The notes beneath the pieces are model-generated. The model was not told the origin of the DNA and searched no databases. It saw nothing but the letters and a program-made list of their open reading frames with translations. The translations under genes and the position numbers were made by a program. From CAVWNR01 sp963756525 (lineage in GTDB: Bacteria > Actinomycetota > Actinomycetes > Mycobacteriales > Jatrophihabitantaceae), in NCBI GenBank assembly GCA_963756525.1, contig CAVWNR010000001.1, positions 248,001 through 312,000 of the forward strand: a stretch of DNA of 64,000 nt, in the 5' to 3' direction. Shown piece by piece: positions 59,034 to 64,000 of the stretch (the stretch's first letter is position 1; every line of letters starts with the position of its first letter).

Positions 59034-59910
59034 CGGCCGCGTCGTCGACCGCCGGTTCCGCCGAGGTCGTGAGCTCTCCGGCCTGCGCCGTGCCGGCCGG
59101 CAGTGCCGCACGGGCGCGCCCGACCTGCCACGCTGCCCAGCCGCGCTGCGCCAGCAACGACAGCGCGAGCAGCACGACCGCCACGATCCCGTCCAGCCAG
59201 AAGTGGTTGCCGGTCGCCACGACGACGAAGACGGTGATGGCCGGATGGGCACAGATCCACCAACGCCAGCGGCTCCTGCTCGTCGTCAGCACCGCGACCG
59301 CCACCAAGACCGCCCAGCCGACGTGCACTGACGGCATTGCCGAGAGCTGGTCCGGGCCGACCGCCTGCACCGCCACGTAGACCGACTGGCCGTAGCGGGC
59401 GGCGACGTCGATGAAGCCGTCCTGCGGCAGCAGCCGCGGCGGGGCGACCGGCAGCAGCTGGATCAGCAGGCACGACCCGGTCAGCAACACGATCGTCGTG
59501 CGGACGTGCGAGTAACGGTGCCGGTGCCGGGCGAACAGCCACAGCAACAGCGCCAGCAGCCCGGCGAAGTGCATCGTCGCGTAGTAGATGTTGCACGCCT
59601 GGGCGAGCAGCGGATGCGGCGTGATCAGGCGCTGCAGGTCGACCTCGCTGGGCAGGTGCCAGGCGCGCTCGACGCGGACGATCCACTCGCCGCGCGCGTA
59701 GGCGCCGGCCGCGGTGAACACCGGCGCGGCGCCGGCGAGCTGCCACAGCGCGTAGAGCAGGACGAGGATCCCTGCCTCGCCGACGAACGGGCCGACCGCC
59801 ACCAACCGGCGCCGCCCGCTGCGCCGGAACGCGGCGGCGACCCCGAAGAGCACGATGGCGAGCGCCGTGGCCTGCTGCCAGGTCAGGGCCACGTTCACCA
59901 CGTGATCCAC
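58996..59910 (-). CDS. PAP2 superfamily protein, Aur1/Ipt1-like
   Basis: A 304-residue membrane protein with about six helices. The phosphatase/transferase signature is present: SAMPSVHVGWAV (PSxH type, about residues 196-207) and GNHFWLDGIVAVV (HxxxD type). The Arg-rich first motif is less clear. This variant of PAP2 is found in inositol-phosphotransferase Aur1/Ipt1-like proteins that transfer phospho-headgroups between lipids. In this setting it may act on phosphatidylinositol-derived or polyprenyl lipids. It is transcribed toward and overlaps the end of the 57372 gene by 38 bp. Confidence 0.8.
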   Translation of the reverse strand: MDHVVNVALTWQQATALAIVLFGVAAAFRRSGRRRLVAVGPFVGEAGILVLLYALWQLAGAAPVFTAAGAYARGEWIVRVERAWHLPSEVDLQRLITPHPLLAQACNIYYATMHFAGLLALLLWLFARHRHRYSHVRTTIVLLTGSCLLIQLLPVAPPRLLPQDGFIDVAARYGQSVYVAVQAVGPDQLSAMPSVHVGWAVLVAVAVLTTSRSRWRWWICAHPAITVFVVVATGNHFWLDGIVAVVLLALSLLAQRGWAAWQVGRARAALPAGTAQAGELTTSAEPAVDDAAVSSWSHRASSRR

Positions 59911-60009
59911 TATGCCCGTGTGGCGGGAACCACGGCACGGAATTCGGTGCGGTTCGAAGCGCGTTGGCCGTAGGTTTGCACCGGAAGAGCGGCACGAAGG
60001 GCGGAGGGC

Positions 60010-61005
60010 ATGTCACGACGTGGATGGCTGCTCTTCGCCGCGATGTGCGTCATCTGGGGCGTGCCGTACCTGCTGATCCGGGTGGCTGTCCGCGACGTCT
60101 CGCCCGGCACGCTGGTGTTCGCCCGCACGGCCATCGGGGCGTTGCTGCTGGTGCCGATTGCGCTGAACCGCGGCGCGATCCGCCCCGTGCTGCGGCACTG
60201 GCGCCCGCTGCTCGCCTACACCGTCATCGAGATCGCGATCCCGTGGCTGTTCCTCTCCGACGCCGAACGCAAGCTGTCCAGTTCGCTGTCCGGCCTTCTC
60301 GTGGCCGCGGTGCCGCTGATCGGGGTCGGGATCGCGCTCGCGCTGCGGGACGGCGACCGGGTCGACTCGTTGCGCGGCCTCGGCCTGCTGATGGGCGTCG
60401 GCGGCGTGGCAGCGCTGCTCGGCCTGGACTTAGGGCAGGTACACGGCTGGGCGCTCGGCGAGATGGCGATCGTCGTGCTGGCGTACGCGATCGGCCCGGT
60501 GATCCTCGCGCGCACTCTCAGCGATCTGCCGGGCATCGGCGTCGTCGTGGCGTCGCTCGCGCTGACCGCTTTGGGCTACCTGCCGTTCGCGGTGCTCAAC
60601 CCGCCCAGGCACCTGCCGCTCGACGTCAGCGCGTCCGTCCTCGTGCTTGCCTCGGTGTGCACCGCCCTCGCGTTCGTGCTGTTCTTCGCGCTGATCGCCG
60701 AGATCGGGCCGGCGCGTGCCACCGTGATCACCTATGTGAACCCGGCCATCGCGGTGGTGCTGGGCATCCTGCTGCTAGGTGAGCACTTCACGGTGGGGAT
60801 GGCCGTCGGGTTCCCGCTGATCCTTGCCGGATCGGTGCTGGCTGCCCGTCATCCCAACCTGGTTGCCGGCGGCGAGACCAGCTCGGCGGAGTCAGTCGAT
60901 GCGGACGGCGCCCTGCATCGTGAGGAACAGCGCCGCGACGACTCCGGTGTCGTCGTCGGACGTGTGCTGCCAGCGCACGTCGATCCCGTCGAGCGGCTGG
61001 GCTGA
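60010..61005 (+). CDS. EamA/DMT family transporter with an aberrant C-terminus
   Basis: A 331-residue protein with ten membrane segments in two EamA domains: WLLFAAMCVIWGVPYLLIRV at the start and GPARATVITYVNPAIAVVLG in the second repeat. The normal end of the fold is near residue 290 (SVLAARHPNLVAGG). The last 40 residues (SSAESVDADGALHREEQRRD onward) are hydrophilic and antisense to the convergent VOC gene, with which the reading frame overlaps by 114 bp. The natural stop was probably lost by mutation. Substrate unknown. Divergent from the PAP2 gene by 99 bp. Confidence 0.85.
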   Translation: MSRRGWLLFAAMCVIWGVPYLLIRVAVRDVSPGTLVFARTAIGALLLVPIALNRGAIRPVLRHWRPLLAYTVIEIAIPWLFLSDAERKLSSSLSGLLVAAVPLIGVGIALALRDGDRVDSLRGLGLLMGVGGVAALLGLDLGQVHGWALGEMAIVVLAYAIGPVILARTLSDLPGIGVVVASLALTALGYLPFAVLNPPRHLPLDVSASVLVLASVCTALAFVLFFALIAEIGPARATVITYVNPAIAVVLGILLLGEHFTVGMAVGFPLILAGSVLAARHPNLVAGGETSSAESVDADGALHREEQRRDDSGVVVGRVLPAHVDPVERLG

Positions 61006-61533
61006 CGAGACGCCGAGGTATTCGTCCACCCGCGCTTCGTCGCCGGCGATCTCGAGCTGCTGCAGGGTGACCGTCGATCCACCCGCCGACGGGTGCTGCG
61101 CGGCGTCGGTCTCCCACTGCACGAAGAACGGCAGCTGCGGGTCGACGGCGAGGTCCCGCACGCCGATCTGCCGCCAGCGCAGGTCGAACCCGTCGGGGCG
61201 GCGCCGGTGCCCGGGCACCGCCGGCCGGCCCAGCCGCGCCTCGACCGGCATGACGTCGTCGACACGCACCACCCAGCCCAGCCAGCCGCCGCCCGCCTCG
61301 GCACGGGCTCGCACCGCGCGCCCGAACGGTGCCTCGTCCACGGCCGGGTGATCGAGCACGCCCACCACCTCGAGGTAGCAGCCGCCGGCCAGGGCCAGGA
61401 CGAAGTTGCGGGTGCCGAACATGGGATGCAGCCCGCCGTCCCTGAACGCCGCGCCGAGCCGGGCGCCGAGCCGCTGCACACACGCGGCCAATCCCTCCGG
61501 CCCGGCGGCGTAGGAGAGATGGTCGAGTCGCAT
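60892..61533 (-). CDS. VOC-like (glyoxalase superfamily) protein
   Basis: A 213-residue protein of the PF13468-like VOC branch: RLDHLSYAAGPEGLAACVQR at the N-terminus, GGLHPMFGTRNFVLALAGGCYLEVVGVLDHP as the first half (written in parts: HPMFGTRNFVLAL and GGCYLEVVGVLDHP), and VDPQLPFFVQWE in the second. Metal-site residues (His near 4, Glu near 54) are plausible. Function is unknown; such proteins bind small metabolites. The ATG is clear (MRLDHLSYA). It overlaps the EamA end by 114 bp, but its own product is complete and typical. Confidence 0.82.
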   Translation of the reverse strand: MRLDHLSYAAGPEGLAACVQRLGARLGAAFRDGGLHPMFGTRNFVLALAGGCYLEVVGVLDHPAVDEAPFGRAVRARAEAGGGWLGWVVRVDDVMPVEARLGRPAVPGHRRRPDGFDLRWRQIGVRDLAVDPQLPFFVQWETDAAQHPSAGGSTVTLQQLEIAGDEARVDEYLGVSSAQPLDGIDVRWQHTSDDDTGVVAALFLTMQGAVRID

Positions 61534-61663
61534 CCGCTCATCGTGTCCTACCGCAGCCCTCGGCTGGCTCCGGGGTCGCTGGCCGGCAGCAGGAGAAGAT
61601 CACACACCTTGCTCCCAGCCTGCTCGTAGCCCGCATACACCCGGGCGCACAACAGTCCCCATC

Positions 61664-63040
61664 GTGCTGGAGCAGGACCTGCGACCGGTCGCGGACGCGC
61701 GCTCGGCTCGCCGACATGCGACGAGATGGCCACGGGTTCGTCGCTGGGCTACCCGGCCCTGGCCAGTGGCGGTCGCGGTCGTCGTTCTGGCGGCGGCCGG
61801 CGGCCTGACATATTGGCTGACGCGCGACGGCGGATCGGCAGCCCCGACAGCCTCCTACCGGCTCGTCGCGGCCAGCACGGGGACGGTCCGCCAGACGATC
61901 TCCTCCACCGGCACGATCGAGCCCGCCCAGCAGGAGTCGCTGAACTTCCCGGTCTCCGGGCAGGTCACCACCGTGCGGGTCTCCGCCGGGCAGGCCGTGA
62001 AGGCCGGAACGGTGCTCGCCACGGTGAGCTCGGCGGCGCTGCAGGCCGATCTCGCGCAGGCCCAGGCGACGCTCGCGAGCGACCAGGCGCGGGTCACCTC
62101 GGACACCAACGCCGGCGCGTCCAGCACCCAGCTCGCCGCGGACAACGCCGCGGTGACGGCCGCGCAGGGTCAGGTCAGCGCGGCGCAGACCGCGTTGAGC
62201 GAGGCGACGATGACCTCGCCGATCGACGGCGTCGTCGCCGCGGTCAACCTCACCGTCGGTCAGCAGGTCAGCGGCTCGGGCTCCTCGGGCACCGGCAGCT
62301 CCGGCTCGGCCGGGTCCGGTTCGGGTGGGTCCGGTTCGGGCGGGTCCGGTTCGGGCTCCGGCGGTTCGGGCGCCGGGAGTGGCAACTCGGCTTCGTCGGC
62401 CTCCTCGGCGGCCAGCGCCGCGTCCAGCTCGTCGTCAGACGCGCAGATCCAGGTGATCGGCACCGGCTCCTGGATCGTGAACGCGAGCGTCGACTCCACC
62501 GGCGTCGGCTTGCTCACGACGGGCGACCAGGCAGAGATCGTGCCCGGCAGCACCGGCACTACGGTCTACGGCACGATCGCGTCCGTCGGCATCGTCGGCT
62601 CGAACTCCTCGGGAGTGGCGACCTTCCCCGTCGTCATCGACATCACCGGGAACCCGTCCGGCATGCACGCCGGCGACACGGCGACCGTCACCCTGATCTA
62701 CCGCCAGCTCTCGAACGTGCTGACCGTTCCGACCGCGGCCGTGCATGCCGTGGACGGCAAGCGGGTCGTGTACGTGATGGACGGCGGCAAGCAGGTCGCG
62801 CGCACCGTGGGCGTCGGCGTCGCATCCGGCGGGCTGACGCAGATCACCTCGGGGATCTCCAGCGGCGAGCAGGTGGTCGTGCCGGTGGCGAGCCGAGCAC
62901 CCGGCTCGGGCGCGAACTCGACGCGCACCAACCGCGGCACGTTCGGCGGGACCGGCGGCGGCTTCGGCGGCAGCGGTTTCGGCGGCGGTGGCGGATTCGG
63001 CGGTGGCGGGGGCACCGGGGTGACGAGAGGCGGCGGCTGA
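61664..63040 (+). CDS. Efflux periplasmic-adaptor (MacA/HlyD-like) subunit
   Basis: A 458-residue membrane-fusion protein of the MacAB-type ABC exporter. One N-terminal membrane helix (about 34-50), lipoyl half GTIEPAQQESLNFPVSGQVT, a helical hairpin rich in Ala/Gln/Ser (125-180), then TSPIDGVVAAVNLTVGQQV for the second lipoyl half. A long Gly/Ser low-complexity insert follows (residues 203-260), then a beta-barrel and a C-terminal domain with GKRVVYVMDGGKQVARTVGV. The last 30 residues are Gly/Phe-rich. The GTG at 61664 is the first plausible start. It is followed 2 bp later by the ATPase gene. Confidence 0.88.
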   Translation: MLEQDLRPVADARSARRHATRWPRVRRWATRPWPVAVAVVVLAAAGGLTYWLTRDGGSAAPTASYRLVAASTGTVRQTISSTGTIEPAQQESLNFPVSGQVTTVRVSAGQAVKAGTVLATVSSAALQADLAQAQATLASDQARVTSDTNAGASSTQLAADNAAVTAAQGQVSAAQTALSEATMTSPIDGVVAAVNLTVGQQVSGSGSSGTGSSGSAGSGSGGSGSGGSGSGSGGSGAGSGNSASSASSAASAASSSSSDAQIQVIGTGSWIVNASVDSTGVGLLTTGDQAEIVPGSTGTTVYGTIASVGIVGSNSSGVATFPVVIDITGNPSGMHAGDTATVTLIYRQLSNVLTVPTAAVHAVDGKRVVYVMDGGKQVARTVGVGVASGGLTQITSGISSGEQVVVPVASRAPGSGANSTRTNRGTFGGTGGGFGGSGFGGGGGFGGGGGTGVTRGGG

Positions 63041-63042
63041 GC

Positions 63043-63777
63043 GTGAGCACCGAGCCGATCACCGCGCCGCTCCCGCGCGCCGGCGGGACCGGTGACCCGG
63101 TCATCGAGCTGGCCGACGTTCGAAAGACCTACCAGAGCGGATCGCTGCGGGTGGAGGCGCTGCGGGGGATCACCCTGCGCATCGACGCGGGCGAGTACGT
63201 CGCGGTCATGGGCCCGTCCGGCTCGGGCAAGTCGACGCTGATGCACATCATCGGCTGCCTGGACGTGCCGACGCACGGCGCCTACCTGCTCGCCGGCGAG
63301 GACGTCGGCGAGATGAGCGAGGCCGAGCTCGCCGAGGTGCGCAATCGGCGGGTGGGTTTCGTCTTCCAGCAGTTCAACCTGCTGGCGTCGCTTTCGGCGT
63401 GGCGCAACGTCGAGCTGCCGCTCACGTACGCCGGCCTGCACCGCGAGGCCCGCAGGGCACGTGCCGTCGACGCGCTGAGTCGGGTCGGGCTCGCCGACCG
63501 GCTCGATCACCGGCCGGGCGAGCTGTCCGGCGGCCAGCAGCAGCGGGTCGCGGTGGCCCGCGCGGTGGTCAGCGACCCTGCGCTCATCCTCGCCGACGAG
63601 CCGACCGGCAACCTGGATTCCGGGTCCACCGAGGAAGCCCTGCAGCTCTTCGGCGACCTGCATGCGCAGGGCCGCACCATTGTGCTGATCACCCACGAGG
63701 CCGAGGTCGCGGCGCACGCGCGCCGCGTCGTGCGTCTTCGCGACGGGCTGGTCCAGTCCGACTCGGGCGTGGCCTAA
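63043..63777 (+). CDS. ABC transporter ATPase (MacB/LolD-type)
   Basis: A 244-residue ATP-binding subunit with Walker A GPSGSGKST (about 58-66), Q-loop VFQQFNLLASLSAW, ABC signature LSGGQQQRVAVARA, Walker B LILADEPTGNLD, and the H-loop ITHEAEVA. VxFVFQQFNLL and GNLDS mark the MacB/LolD/SalX group that pairs with FtsX-like permeases. The GTG at 63043 lies 2 bp after the adaptor stop. Its last base overlaps the A of the permease ATG (TAATG). Confidence 0.95.
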   Translation: MSTEPITAPLPRAGGTGDPVIELADVRKTYQSGSLRVEALRGITLRIDAGEYVAVMGPSGSGKSTLMHIIGCLDVPTHGAYLLAGEDVGEMSEAELAEVRNRRVGFVFQQFNLLASLSAWRNVELPLTYAGLHREARRARAVDALSRVGLADRLDHRPGELSGGQQQRVAVARAVVSDPALILADEPTGNLDSGSTEEALQLFGDLHAQGRTIVLITHEAEVAAHARRVVRLRDGLVQSDSGVA

Positions 63778-64000
63778 TGGGTTGGCTGGAGACGCTGCGC
63801 ACCGGGTGGGACGCGGTCCGCTCCCACCGCCTGCGCTCGGGGCTCACCACGCTCGGGATTCTGATCGGCATCGCCGCCGTGGTGCTGACGGTGGGGCTCG
63901 GCGAGGGCGCGCAGAAGCAGGTGAGCGCGCAGATCAACGCGCTCGGCAGCAACCTGCTGATCGTCTCGCCGGGCAGCACCACGAGCACGACCGGCATCCG
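63777..64000 (+). CDS. ABC transporter permease (MacB/FtsX-like), cut by the window end
   Basis: Only the first 74 codons are present. The protein starts MGWLETLRTGWDAVRSHRLR, followed by SGLTTLGILIGIAAVVLTVG as the first membrane helix and GEGAQKQVSAQINALGSNLL, the start of the MacB periplasmic domain. The ATG overlaps the ATPase stop. Adaptor, ATPase and permease form one operon for export of an unknown substrate across the membrane. Confidence 0.9.
   Translation, partial: MGWLETLRTGWDAVRSHRLRSGLTTLGILIGIAAVVLTVGLGEGAQKQVSAQINALGSNLLIVSPGSTTSTTGI

Overview
The window is about 70 percent G+C, uses GTG starts very often, and carries a gene order typical of high-GC Actinobacteria. The core run is truB-ribF-rpsO-pnp ... 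M16 peptidase-dapB ... thyX-dapA-ftsK-rimO-pgsA-cinA-clgR-pspA ... recA-recX-rny-miaB-(DUF349)-miaA-dapF-hflX-tatA-lexA-(LysM)-nrdR-nrdJ. The same backbone occurs in Streptomyces and Mycobacterium. An adenosylcobalamin-dependent ribonucleotide reductase (NrdJ), RNase Y and an MptB-like mannosyltransferase suggest a Frankiales or Jatrophihabitans-like lineage, but the species cannot be fixed from this sequence alone. No rRNA, tRNA or CRISPR array was seen.

Layout. 1-0.8 kb: broken IS701-type transposase. 0.9-6.6 kb: HAD phosphatase, truB, ribF, rpsO, pnp. 6.6-9.1 kb: an accessory insert (Rrf2 regulator, MFS transporter, macrodomain protein) flanked and interrupted by short inverted repeats. 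9.1-11.7 kb: M16 peptidase, dapB, small membrane protein. 11.7-19 kb: accessory block with an S53 peptidase, DUF2461, GNAT, DedA, EamA, an AlkX/YcaQ-type glycosylase, and a DUF4097 plus ribbon-helix-helix pair. 19-29 kb: thyX, a broken DUF4349 lipoprotein gene, dapA, ftsK, a 58-codon small ORF, an ArgA-like acetyltransferase, rimO, pgsA, cinA, clgR, pspA. 29-35.5 kb: nei, lhr, GNAT and DUF3046. 35.6-47 kb: recA with an intein in its P-loop, recX, rny, miaB, a DUF349 gene behind an unusual 32-bp tandem array, miaA, dapF, hflX, tatA. 47-55 kb: lexA with a long basic N-terminal extension, a LysM protein, nrdR, and nrdJ with two inteins. 55-64 kb: small membrane protein, MptB-like mannosyltransferase, polytopic membrane protein, PAP2/Aur1-like protein, EamA, VOC protein, and the start of a MacAB-type export system that runs off the end.

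How the genes work together. DNA damage and dNTP supply dominate the right half. recA, lexA and the LysM gene have SOS boxes, so LexA should control repair and a probable division-arrest protein together. nrdR and nrdJ are coupled by a 4-bp overlap, and their promoter holds a NrdR-box-like palindrome and three evenly spaced DnaA-box-like repeats. dapA, dapB and dapF (lysine/diaminopimelate), miaA/miaB/truB/rimO (tRNA and ribosome modification) and pnp/rny (RNA decay) are housekeeping. clgR and pspA form an envelope-stress and proteolysis pair.

Most unusual item. Ahead of the DUF349 gene are seven 32-bp units in exact register. Each carries a GGAG, a start codon and a stop that overlaps the next start as GTGA. 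This makes a chain of seven 11-codon mini-ORFs that ends precisely on the DUF349 start codon. Also notable are three inteins within 18 kb, all in catalytic motifs, and the histone-like N-terminus of LexA.
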